Assembly (NCBI GenBank): GCA_050694175.1
Contig: JBOGXA010000010.1
Location: forward strand, 1-64,000
Direction of reading: 5' to 3'
DNA from: JBOGXA01 sp050694175
GTDB taxonomy: Bacteria; Actinomycetota; CADDZG01; WHSQ01
Length of the DNA: 64,000 nucleotides
The translations under genes were made by a program, and so were the position numbers. Below, one piece after another: positions 26,732 through 35,357 of this stretch. Positions within the stretch are counted from its first letter, which is position 1. Each line of letters opens with the position of its first letter. The notes beneath the pieces were generated by a model. It ran no database searches and was not told the origin of the DNA. It was given only the letters and a program-made list of their open reading frames with translations.

Positions 26732-28707
26732 GCGACATCGGGCAGACGCAGGCCGGCGATCGTCTGGGTGGCATGTCCGAAAGAGGGCCGCGCACAGCGC
26801 GCGCCGTTGTCTTCCGGCAACTCCTGCGTCGCAAGACGGCACTCGTCGGCCTAGTTGCATTTGGCTCTATCATCTTGATCGCGCTGCTGGCACCTGCCAT
26901 CGCGCCCCACGATCCGCTCGAGCAGGATCTCAGCAAGTCGCTGCAGCCACCCTTCTGGAGCGATGGAGGGTCACTCGAGAACCCGCTCGGGACGGATGCC
27001 AACGGGAGGGATCTTGCCAGCCGGCTCATGTACGGCGCTCGGTACTCGCTCGCGATCAGTATCGGAGCCGCCATCATCGGATCCGCGTTGGGGCTCATAA
27101 CAGGCCTGGTCGCGGGTTACTTCGGAAACTGGGTGGATTCGCTGCTTATGCGACTGGGCGACGTTCAGCTTGCTTTCCCGTTCATCCTGCTGGCGATCGC
27201 GATTCTGGGCATTTCATCTGGGCGGACGCCGCTGCAGCTCACCCTGGTCATGGGTATTCCCGGGTGGATCATCTACGCGCGCGTTGTCCGAAGTCGCGTC
27301 CTGGCGGAGCGAAAGAAGGATTACGTGAGCGCCGCGCGCGCTATGGGCGCGCGCAACCGGCGGTTGTTGTTTATCTACGTGCTGCCGTCCGTCTGGCAGG
27401 CCGTGCTGGTTATCGCCCTCCTTGACGTGGGTTACCTGGTGATCGTGGAGTCGACCCTGAGCTTCCTCGGTTTCGGCGTGCCGCCGCCCCAACCCTCGTG
27501 GGGAGGGATTCTTGCGGAGGGTCGCCAGTTCATGGTCGTGAATCCGTGGTTGCCGCTACTACCGGGTGCGGCGATCCTCGTCACAGTACTGAGCATCAAC
27601 CTCGTCGGCGACGGCTTGGGTGACGTGCTCGATCCGCGGAGAAAGGGCGCGTTCCGCAGACAGATACTGCGCTCCCCGCCGCGCGCCCGGCACGAGCAAG
27701 TCGATGGGAGAGACGGGCAGAAGGTGCTGAGTGTGCGCGATCTACAGGTTGACTTCCCCGCGGGAGGAGACACGATCCACGCGGTCCGGGATGTGAGCTT
27801 CGACGTGACCAGAGGAGAGATCCTCGGGATAGTGGGAGAGAGCGGCTCGGGAAAGTCGGTCACCGCGCTGTCGTTAATCCAGCTTCTCGACCCACCAGGG
27901 CGCGTCACTCAAGGGGAGATCGTCTTTGCCGGAGTCGATCTTGCCAGAGCACCGGATAGCGAGGTCGCGGAGTTGCGCGGCAAGAGAATCGGAATGATCT
28001 TTCAGAACCCCGCCTCGTCACTCAATCCGGTCTTGACAATTGGATATCAAATGACAGAGACGATCACGCGCAACTTGGCGATCGGCAAGGATGACGCCCA
28101 CCGCATTGCGAGCAGGGCCCTTATGTCGGTCGGCATCGGAAACCCCGATCACGTGTCGCGCCAGTATCCATTTCAGTTGAGTGGCGGCATGAACCAGCGA
28201 GTGATGATCGCAATGTCGATTGCGGTCAAGGCCGATTTGCTAATTGCCGACGAGCCGACGACGGCGCTTGACGTCACGACCCAGGCGCAAATCCTCGACC
28301 AGCTCAAAGAACTGAACACGCGGTCCAACACGAGCCTGATCTTTATCACCCACGACATCGCAGTGCTTTCAGAGTATGCGGATCGAATCCTTGTCATGTA
28401 CGCGGGGCAGGTGTGCGAGATCGGACCGGCCGACGAGGTGATCAACGACCCCAGGCACCCCTACACCCAGGCGCTGATCGCATCGATCCCGCGGCCGGAC
28501 ATGGCCGCGAACGAGAAGCTCGAAGCGATCGGCGGCGAGCTACCCGACCCGACAGAGGGTCCGAAGGGATGCCCGTTTGCGACGCGCTGTCCCGAGGTCA
28601 TGGAGGTGTGCTGGGACGTCGATCCCGATCACGCCCGCATCGGCCCGGATCACACCGCGGCATGCCATCTGTGGCTGGAGGAACCGAAGGTGGCGGCACA
28701 GAGATGA
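26728..28707 (+). CDS. Fused oligopeptide transporter permease-ATPase (DppC-DppD)
   Basis: A 659-residue fusion. Residues about 1-305 are a DppC-type permease (GTDANGRDLASRLMYGARYSL, EAA loop with AARAMGARNRRLLFIYVLP, SFLGFGVPPPQPSWG). After a basic linker, residues about 330-659 are a DppD ATPase with Walker A GESGSGKS (371-378), LSGGMNQR signature (about 484), ADEPTTALD and the C-terminal Cys-rich GCPFATRCPEVMEVC. Such fusions are known in actinobacterial transporters. No stop or frameshift separates the halves. It overlaps both neighbours by 4 nt. Confidence 0.9.
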   Translation: MSDIGQTQAGDRLGGMSERGPRTARAVVFRQLLRRKTALVGLVAFGSIILIALLAPAIAPHDPLEQDLSKSLQPPFWSDGGSLENPLGTDANGRDLASRLMYGARYSLAISIGAAIIGSALGLITGLVAGYFGNWVDSLLMRLGDVQLAFPFILLAIAILGISSGRTPLQLTLVMGIPGWIIYARVVRSRVLAERKKDYVSAARAMGARNRRLLFIYVLPSVWQAVLVIALLDVGYLVIVESTLSFLGFGVPPPQPSWGGILAEGRQFMVVNPWLPLLPGAAILVTVLSINLVGDGLGDVLDPRRKGAFRRQILRSPPRARHEQVDGRDGQKVLSVRDLQVDFPAGGDTIHAVRDVSFDVTRGEILGIVGESGSGKSVTALSLIQLLDPPGRVTQGEIVFAGVDLARAPDSEVAELRGKRIGMIFQNPASSLNPVLTIGYQMTETITRNLAIGKDDAHRIASRALMSVGIGNPDHVSRQYPFQLSGGMNQRVMIAMSIAVKADLLIADEPTTALDVTTQAQILDQLKELNTRSNTSLIFITHDIAVLSEYADRILVMYAGQVCEIGPADEVINDPRHPYTQALIASIPRPDMAANEKLEAIGGELPDPTEGPKGCPFATRCPEVMEVCWDVDPDHARIGPDHTAACHLWLEEPKVAAQR

Positions 28708-29714
28708 CGCCGCTGCTCGATGTTCGCGACCTGCACAAAAGCTTCGCCTCACACCGGCGCTTGGGCCGCTCCACGCGCCGGATTCGTGCTGTGAACGGAG
28801 TCTCGTTCGAAGTGCACGAGGGTCAGACGTTGGGACTCGTGGGCGAGAGTGGCTGCGGAAAGTCGACCCTTGCGCGCACTCTCATGTTTCTGGAGGAGCC
28901 CACGGCGGGCGAGATCCTGTTCGACGGGGAGCGGCTTCATCGGGGCGAGGTGCTTCGGCTGCGCCGGTCCGCCCAGATCGTCTTCCAGGACCCGTATACA
29001 TCGCTGCCTCCCCGTATGCGGATTCGCCGGATAGTGGCCGAGCCGCTCCTAATCCACGGGCTGGTGGACAAGAGCGAGATCGGCGCGCGCGTCGAGCACC
29101 TTCTAAATGATGTGGGACTCAAGGCCGATGTCGCGAACAAGTATCCGCACCAGCTCAGCGGGGGCCAGCGGCAGCGAGTCGGCATCGCGCGCGCTCTTGC
29201 CGTGCAGCCGTCGCTCATCATCGCGGACGAGGCGGTGTCCTCGCTCGACGTGTCGATTCAGGCTCAGATCCTGAACCTGATGAAGGATTTGCAGCGCGAG
29301 CACCGGCTGAGCTACATCTTCATCTCACACGACCTGGGAGTCGTGAAGTACATGAGCCATCGCATCGCCGTGATGTACATGGGCGAGATCGTGGAGATTG
29401 CCGACGCCGATGAGCTCTATCGGCGACCCCTTCACCCCTACACGAGGGCGCTGATGTCCGCCACGCCCTCACTAAAGGGCGAGTCGAACAGGATCCTGCT
29501 CGAGGGAGAGCCGCCTGACCCGGCACAGCCCCCGGCTGGGTGTAAGTTCCATCCGCGCTGCCCCATGGCTCAACAGATCTGTGGCGAGGACGACCCGGCG
29601 TTGCAAGAGTGGCTTCCGAACCGGCTCGCCGCGTGTCACTTTGCCCTCGAGGACATGGAGGGTGCGCCCACCGGACCACCGTTCCCACAGGCGAGCAAAC
29701 ACCGTGCGAGCTGA
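28704..29714 (+). CDS. Oligopeptide ABC transporter ATP-binding protein (DppF type)
   Basis: A 336-residue ATPase: Walker A GESGCGKST (47-55), signature LSGGQRQR (about 151), ADEAVSSLD, and the C-terminal oligopeptide-transporter domain with GCKFHPRCPMAQQIC. ATG 28704 overlaps the fusion gene's stop. An earlier in-frame start would lie inside that gene. It completes the importer. Confidence 0.92.
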   Translation: MTPLLDVRDLHKSFASHRRLGRSTRRIRAVNGVSFEVHEGQTLGLVGESGCGKSTLARTLMFLEEPTAGEILFDGERLHRGEVLRLRRSAQIVFQDPYTSLPPRMRIRRIVAEPLLIHGLVDKSEIGARVEHLLNDVGLKADVANKYPHQLSGGQRQRVGIARALAVQPSLIIADEAVSSLDVSIQAQILNLMKDLQREHRLSYIFISHDLGVVKYMSHRIAVMYMGEIVEIADADELYRRPLHPYTRALMSATPSLKGESNRILLEGEPPDPAQPPAGCKFHPRCPMAQQICGEDDPALQEWLPNRLAACHFALEDMEGAPTGPPFPQASKHRAS

Positions 29715-29727
29715 TCGATCACAGCTC
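29708..29727. terminator. Small hairpin between convergent genes
   Basis: GAGCTG (29708-29713) and CAGCTC (29722-29727) form a 6-bp stem around the two facing stop codons. The stem is short and lacks a long T run, so it is a weak bidirectional terminator candidate. Confidence 0.3.
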
Positions 29728-31185
29728 CTTGAGCGGGTACAACGGTTGTCTCACGCGCTCGAAGCGCAGCTTGGACATGTCCGGCGTCGTGGCTCCGGGG
29801 GTCGTTACTCGGATCAGCTTCGAACAGACCGGCTCATACGCGGCCGCTGGCGCATGTACGCCCTTGGCCACAACGATCTGAAAGTCTGCAGGATCGATAC
29901 GGCAACTCAACAACTGGTTGAGGCTGAACGGCACTATCCGCTTGGATGTGAGTTGCAGGGTGAGCCCGACGTCGGAGTCGACCACGACCGTTTGGCCCAT
30001 GTCGAAGCTGGTCTTACCTCCGTGACGGACCTCGGGCTCGGTGAAGCATCCCTCGTGGTGGCTGCGGACGGTGACGTCGAGCTCGAGCGGGGGCCCGTGA
30101 AGATCATCCTGCTTGCCACCAAGTGTCAGGTGCGCGCGGCCGCCGGGACGGACTTCATCGAGTCGCGCGACCCCCTCTGGCTCGTAGAGGCACGCGAACG
30201 TGCGGGGGCCTCCCCGACGGGCAACCTCGTGGGCGATGACCGTCCCGTCCCCGGCAGAGCCACCGCCGACATTGTCGCCTGTGTCGAGAAGGCACACCGG
30301 GCCCTTAATTCCCGTCGCCTGCTCGACTGCTTCCGGCGCGTAGATATGGGTCGGGTCGAAGTCATGACGGTGCTCGACGAGGTAGGCGGCCAGCTCATCG
30401 GCGAGTTCTTGGGCAAGTTCGCCATCTCTGTCGGTGACGACGTTGAAGCTCGTTCCCATCTCCGCGACGTCGGCGAAGTGGAAGCCGAGGCACACGCTCG
30501 CCGAGAGCACCCCGTCACGCCTTCGTACAGCGTCGACGACGCCGGCAAGTGTCGAGCACGGCGGCTCGTTCGTCCCTTGGTTGAGGATGTTAATCGACAC
30601 GGGTGGGAAAGAACCGGCCTGCACGGGCCGGATCTCGCCGCGCAGCGTGCGCGCAATGAGCGCTGCCGCCTCCAGCCCGCGCTCGAAGGTGTCGAGATGA
30701 GGGTTCGTGCGGTAAGCAATCGTCGCGTCACACGCATCGATCATGTGCGAGCTCACGTTGGCGTGGAGGTCAAGCGTGCTGATCATCGGCAGGTCCTGAC
30801 CGACGATCTTTCTGACGCCTTGAAGCCAGAAGCCGTCCATGTCCGGTTCACGCTCACTGACGCCGGCACCGTGCGGCGCCACCAGAAGCCCGTCCAATAC
30901 AGGGCCTATCTCCAGCGCCTCTTGGATCAAGTCGACGATCTGTCCGAACGCGTCGGCGGTCACGGTTCCGCTCGGCGTCGCTGTGGCCATGAAGAGGGGG
31001 ACGGCTTCGAGGCCCTCCGCGTCGAGACCCTTGAGGAAACCGGCCACCTCACTGTGCGAGCTGCCCCATCGGTTAACCAGCTCGCGGCCTACTGCGATCG
31101 TGAATTGGTCGAGGTCGGTCGACTCAGGTGCGAATGTGTTGGACTCGTGCTGGAAGCTCAGGATCCCCACACGGCGTGCAGCCAT
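29719..31185 (-). CDS. M81 (MlrC) family metallopeptidase/amidohydrolase
   Basis: A 488-residue member of the M81 family, named from microcystinase C. The start VGILSFQHESNTF and LDLHANVSSHMIDACDATIAYRTNPHLDTF contain the expected metal-binding residues, and the C-terminal MlrC domain has LLDTGDNVGGGSAGDG. ATG 31185 is supported by GGAGGAGGT 6 nt upstream; a longer frame to 31266 lacks family similarity. Members are usually found beside Dpp transporters, as here. The gene converges with dppF and is divergent from the next oxidoreductase. Substrate unknown; linear peptide or amide hydrolysis is inferred. Confidence 0.88.
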   Translation of the reverse strand: MAARRVGILSFQHESNTFAPESTDLDQFTIAVGRELVNRWGSSHSEVAGFLKGLDAEGLEAVPLFMATATPSGTVTADAFGQIVDLIQEALEIGPVLDGLLVAPHGAGVSEREPDMDGFWLQGVRKIVGQDLPMISTLDLHANVSSHMIDACDATIAYRTNPHLDTFERGLEAAALIARTLRGEIRPVQAGSFPPVSINILNQGTNEPPCSTLAGVVDAVRRRDGVLSASVCLGFHFADVAEMGTSFNVVTDRDGELAQELADELAAYLVEHRHDFDPTHIYAPEAVEQATGIKGPVCLLDTGDNVGGGSAGDGTVIAHEVARRGGPRTFACLYEPEGVARLDEVRPGGRAHLTLGGKQDDLHGPPLELDVTVRSHHEGCFTEPEVRHGGKTSFDMGQTVVVDSDVGLTLQLTSKRIVPFSLNQLLSCRIDPADFQIVVAKGVHAPAAAYEPVCSKLIRVTTPGATTPDMSKLRFERVRQPLYPLKEL

Positions 31186-31286
31186 GTCGCACCTCCTCCG
31201 AGAGAGCGGCCATCGCGCACCTATGATACGAGCGAAGGCCGTGAGGGGAGCTTGCGAGATACCCACCGAGCCATCGCGAGGCCGAC

Positions 31287-32360
31287 GTGAGCGCGGTCGA
31301 CGTGTCTGTGATCGGGCTCGGCTTCATGGGATCGCGCTGGGCGCGCTGCATCGCGGAGCACCCCTCCGCCCGCTTGCGGACCGTAAGCGATGTGCGCGAA
31401 GACGTTGGCAATGAGACGGCGAACAAATGGGGGTGCGAGTACGTAGACGATCCTTTGGAAGCGGCAGCCGATCCACGCGTCCAGGGTGTCGTCGTCTGTA
31501 CACCAGAGCATCTTCACGCCGAGCCCGCCCTGGCCGCAATCGATGCCGGTAAGGCCCTCGCGGTGGAGAAGCCCTTGGCACATTCAACCGAAGCGGCCGA
31601 GGACATCAGCGAGCGCGCCCAAAAGCGAGGCGTACCGGTACTCGTGGGGCACATACTTCGGTTCGAACCCCGTTATGCAGCGATAGCCAGTGCTGTGCAG
31701 GCTGGAGAAATTGGAGCCGTTCAGGCGGTCCGTCACGCACGCATCGGTCTCGTCTCCGACCAACGGATTCTTCAGGGTCGAACTTCAATCGCGCTGTATT
31801 ACGGCGTGCACGAGTTCGATCTCGCGCGGTGGTACGCGGGCGATATCACTAGCATCTACGCGCAGCGAAGCAGCGGCATTCTTCAGAAGCATGGGTTCGA
31901 GATCGAGGACCTCTACTCCGCGGTGATGACGTTTCGCTCGGGCGGTCACGGAACCGCGATGCTCGGCTGGTCGTTGCCGAGTGGAACACCGGGCTGGGGA
32001 ATCTCCGGCGTGACGGTGTTCGGTGAGGACGGAGTGCTGAGTGTCGACCAGAGCAGCCTCGGGTTCACGAAGGTGCGGGGTGACCGACCCGAGAACGAAG
32101 ACGTTCACTATTGGCCGATCGTGCACGAGCGCATGAGGGGCGCAATATGGATTGAGGTGGACCATTTCATCCAGTGCGTTCGAGGCGAAGCGGAGCCTCT
32201 GTGCAGTTCGGCCGACGGCGCGGCGGCGGTCGACATAAGTCTGGCGATGGAGAGATCAGCCGACGTAGGGGCCGTGGTCGTGCTCGATGGAGGAGATGAG
32301 AAGGGGACGCCGGATTGGAGCGCTGTTCAGAAGCACAGCCCCGGAGCTTCGGCGAGATGA
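31287..32360 (+). CDS. Gfo/Idh/MocA-family oxidoreductase (second)
   Basis: A 357-residue NAD(P)-dependent oxidoreductase: IGLGFMGSRWARCIAE near residue 9, EKPLA near 95 (the family EKP motif), and YYGVHEFDLARWYAGD with the substrate His. It starts at GTG 31287. Its stop overlaps the IclR start. Likely oxidises a cyclic polyol or amino-sugar-like compound; the exact substrate is unknown. Confidence 0.86.
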   Translation: MSAVDVSVIGLGFMGSRWARCIAEHPSARLRTVSDVREDVGNETANKWGCEYVDDPLEAAADPRVQGVVVCTPEHLHAEPALAAIDAGKALAVEKPLAHSTEAAEDISERAQKRGVPVLVGHILRFEPRYAAIASAVQAGEIGAVQAVRHARIGLVSDQRILQGRTSIALYYGVHEFDLARWYAGDITSIYAQRSSGILQKHGFEIEDLYSAVMTFRSGGHGTAMLGWSLPSGTPGWGISGVTVFGEDGVLSVDQSSLGFTKVRGDRPENEDVHYWPIVHERMRGAIWIEVDHFIQCVRGEAEPLCSSADGAAAVDISLAMERSADVGAVVVLDGGDEKGTPDWSAVQKHSPGASAR

Positions 32361-33127
32361 CGCGCTCCGATGGTGGCGAGCGGTACTCGGTGCGGGCCGT
32401 GGTTCGGGTCATGGACATTCTCGACCTCCTTCAGGATTCACCGGACGGGCGTTCGTTGTTGGAGGTGTCGGACGCGCTGGCGCTACCGCGCAGCTCCGCC
32501 TACCGTTACCTATCGACGCTCGAAACGCGCGGCTATGTGCAGCGCGATGGCGCTACCGGGCTGTATCGTTTCGGTCTTGCCTTCCTCCCATCCCACGGTC
32601 GACATCTCGACGTCCTCGCGGCCCGTGCCCGTCCCGTCATGGAGGAGCTGCGGGATCGGCTTGGGGAGACAATCAACCTTGGGGTACTCGCCGGGAATCG
32701 AATCGTCTATCTGGAAATCCTCGAGAGCAACAAGGCCGTCCGGCTCGCCGCGCGACGCGGCGACCGGGACCCCATCCACTCCACAGCCTTGGGCAAGGCG
32801 ATCGCGTCTCGCATCAGCGCTGATTCGGTGGTCGCCATTCTTTCCGCCGAGGGAATGCCAAAACGCACCTCGAAGACCATCACAGACGAGACACGCTACC
32901 TGCGAGAGCTCGAGAAGGTCTGCGCTCAGGGCTTCGCTCTTGATCTGGGAGAGAACGAGGAAGATGGGCGGTGCGTGGCGGTTCCATTCCAGAACAGCCG
33001 ACTCCTGGCGGCGATCAGCCTCAGTGCTCCTGCGGCGCGCATGGAGTCCGAACTCATGGAAGACATCGCGACGGAATTGATGTCGGCGGCACAAAGAATC
33101 CAGACAGCCGATGGGCGGCGACCGTGA
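32357..33127 (+). CDS. IclR-family transcriptional regulator (second)
   Basis: A 256-residue IclR regulator with N-terminal winged HTH (VMDILDLLQDSPDGRSLLEV, LPRSSAYRYLSTLETRGYV) and effector domain (EILESNKAVRLAARRGD, HSTALGKAIAS, CVAVPFQN). ATG 32357 and stop both overlap neighbours by 4 nt, so it is embedded in the operon that it probably controls. It differs clearly from the first IclR protein. Confidence 0.88.
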   Translation: MTRSDGGERYSVRAVVRVMDILDLLQDSPDGRSLLEVSDALALPRSSAYRYLSTLETRGYVQRDGATGLYRFGLAFLPSHGRHLDVLAARARPVMEELRDRLGETINLGVLAGNRIVYLEILESNKAVRLAARRGDRDPIHSTALGKAIASRISADSVVAILSAEGMPKRTSKTITDETRYLRELEKVCAQGFALDLGENEEDGRCVAVPFQNSRLLAAISLSAPAARMESELMEDIATELMSAAQRIQTADGRRP

Positions 33128-33894
33128 ACGAACTGCAGAAGATGTCATGGAGGGATGCGCAGAGGGCTTTCGAGTCCGCTCGGCTCGCCCTTATACCAAC
33201 AGGGAGTTGCGAGCAGCACGGCCCCCACATGTCACTCGCCACCGATATCGAGATCGCGGATGGGTTCGCTCGCCGTCTAGCCGAGGATCTTGGAGAGATC
33301 GCGGTTCTCTGCCCGCGCGTACCGTACGGGCTATCGGAGCATCACATGGCGTTTGCCGGGACTCTCACGCTGCGACCCGACACCTTTATTGCAGTGCTCT
33401 CCGACCTTCTCGAAAGCCTCCGCCACTGGAATGTCCGACGTGCCTTGATTGTGAACGGCCACGGCGGGAACGTCGACGCCCTTAGGATCGTAGCCCGCAA
33501 GGCCCGCCGGGACACGGGAATGGTTGTTGGTTCGGTGATGTGGTTGCAATTGGCCGCCGACGCGATCGCCGTGCGCGTCAACAGCCCCCGCTATGGCCAC
33601 GCCTGCGAAGTGGAGACTTCCGTCGCGCTTGTTCTCGCTCCCGAATGCGTTTTTGAGGATCGGATCGAGGAACCGCAACCCGTAGGGCCAGAAGACGCGC
33701 TGACCGATCCGCCAGGCGCGGTGGCCGACCGACCCATCTGGTTCACCGAGTGGACGCAGAACGGATCGCTCGGCGACCCCCGGCTCAGCAACGAACGCCT
33801 GGGACACGAGGTCGTCGAAGTCGCCTACGAACGCGCTCTGTCTTTTGCTAGGCAGCTCGCCCACAAAGAAGTCGACGGACCTTGGGGGGATTGA
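33124..33894 (+). CDS. Creatininase-family amidohydrolase (second)
   Basis: A 256-residue creatininase-family protein. Metal ligands: GSCEQHGPHMSLATD (Glu, His, Asp), NGHGGN and GHACEVETS. GTG 33124 overlaps the IclR stop. It is followed 2 nt later by an ALDH, as in the first half of the island where a related hydrolase and ALDH also occur, suggesting two parallel routes. Confidence 0.86.
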   Translation: MNELQKMSWRDAQRAFESARLALIPTGSCEQHGPHMSLATDIEIADGFARRLAEDLGEIAVLCPRVPYGLSEHHMAFAGTLTLRPDTFIAVLSDLLESLRHWNVRRALIVNGHGGNVDALRIVARKARRDTGMVVGSVMWLQLAADAIAVRVNSPRYGHACEVETSVALVLAPECVFEDRIEEPQPVGPEDALTDPPGAVADRPIWFTEWTQNGSLGDPRLSNERLGHEVVEVAYERALSFARQLAHKEVDGPWGD

Positions 33895-33896
33895 CG

Positions 33897-35357
33897 ATGG
33901 GAGACAAGATCAAGCAAATACCTCTCCACATAGGGGGCGAGTGGGTCGTCGCTGACGGAGATCCGGTGACTCTGACGAGTCCGAGTACCGGCGCTGCAAT
34001 TGCCGAGGTACATCAGGGATCGTCGAAGGACGTGACCCGCGCCGTGGAGGCCGCGTCGGAGGCCTTCGCCCGCCTGTCGTCAATGACGGCGTTCGAACGG
34101 GCCGCACTCACTCACAGGGTCGCCGACGCAATTCTCGCTCGCAAGGAGGAGATCGCCACGGATCTGTCCCACGAGCTCGGTAAGCCGTTTCGAACGGAGG
34201 CTTTTGCCGAGGTCGAGACCGCTGCCGAGATGTTTCGGGATGCAGCCGAGTGCGCTAAGCGACTCACGTCCGAGTTCATCCCGAGCGCGGATGCCAACAA
34301 GCGCGTTCTGACGATCCGCCAGCCCCGCGGCGTCTATGGAATCCTGACGCCGTGGAACTTCCCCCTCGCGATCCCGAGCGAATACCTCTCGGCCGGTCTG
34401 GCGACGGGGAACGCGATGGTATGGAAGCCGTCCGAGTGGGGACCCGTCTCTGCGTGGAATCTGATGAGGTGCTTCGAAGAGGCCGGTGTCCCCGACGGCA
34501 CCCTCAACCTCGTGCAGGGCCCACCCGCGGAGGTCGGCGGCGAAGTCGCATCCCATCCGGGGATCGTGGCGATCGGCATGACCGGCAGCAGCCGCACCGG
34601 CAAGATCGTCGCCGAGCTCGCCGCAGGCAAACCGATGCTGCTCGAACTCGGCGGTAACGGGCCAACGGTCATCTTCGACGACGCCGATCTCAACTACGCG
34701 ATCGTGCGCGCTGCATACGGGAGCTTCGCCAACTCGGGACAGATCTGCAGCTCGACCGAGAGGATCCTCGTTCACGGCTCGATCGAGAGCGATGTGATCG
34801 AGGGGCTCAAGTCAGAAGCGGCAAAGGTGCGTCTCGGTGCGCCCTTCGACGACGACACAACGATGGGACCAGTCGCGAACGAACCAACCGCGTCGAAGAT
34901 GGATGCTCACCTGAAGGACGCCCTTGAGAAGGGGGCCGAGGTCGTGTTCGGTGGTGGGCGCGCCGAGGGTTTTCCGACAAGGCTCTATTACCAGCCGACG
35001 GTGATTCGCGCGGTCACGCCGCTCATGAAGCTTAACGAGGAGGAGACCTTCGGTCCCGTCGCTCCGGTGCTGACATTCGACGATGAGGACACGGCGCTTG
35101 AGTGGGCGAACGCGGCGCCGCTCGGCCTGCAGGGAAGCGTATTCACGCGCGACATCGGGCGAGCGTTGAGGGTCGCCGAGCGGATGCAGTGTGGGACGGT
35201 CAATATCAACGAGACGTCTGCCTACTGGCAACCCCACACTCCAACGGGTGGCTACACCGGCAAGCAAAGCGGCATCGGGCGGATCGGCGGCATGTACACG
35301 CAGCTCGAAATGACGCAGACGAAGACGATCAATATCGACATCCAAGCGAGGCAGTGA
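33897..35357 (+). CDS. NAD(P)-dependent aldehyde dehydrogenase (second)
   Basis: A 486-residue ALDH with TPWNFPLA, Glu250 in LELGGNGP and catalytic Cys284 in SGQICSSTER; EETFGPVAPVLTF is conserved. ATG 33897 follows the hydrolase by 2 nt. The stop and next start share one base (TGATG), so it is coupled to the aminotransferase. An aminotransferase-ALDH pair converts an amine or amino aldehyde to an acid, which is the probable job here. Confidence 0.9.
   Translation: MGDKIKQIPLHIGGEWVVADGDPVTLTSPSTGAAIAEVHQGSSKDVTRAVEAASEAFARLSSMTAFERAALTHRVADAILARKEEIATDLSHELGKPFRTEAFAEVETAAEMFRDAAECAKRLTSEFIPSADANKRVLTIRQPRGVYGILTPWNFPLAIPSEYLSAGLATGNAMVWKPSEWGPVSAWNLMRCFEEAGVPDGTLNLVQGPPAEVGGEVASHPGIVAIGMTGSSRTGKIVAELAAGKPMLLELGGNGPTVIFDDADLNYAIVRAAYGSFANSGQICSSTERILVHGSIESDVIEGLKSEAAKVRLGAPFDDDTTMGPVANEPTASKMDAHLKDALEKGAEVVFGGGRAEGFPTRLYYQPTVIRAVTPLMKLNEEETFGPVAPVLTFDDEDTALEWANAAPLGLQGSVFTRDIGRALRVAERMQCGTVNINETSAYWQPHTPTGGYTGKQSGIGRIGGMYTQLEMTQTKTINIDIQARQ

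Noticed and set aside
29581..31290. Long + strand frame of 569 codons opposite the M81 gene
   Set aside because: It is antisense to a clear MlrC-family protein with a strong ribosome site, and its translation has no recognisable domain; a GC-rich shadow.
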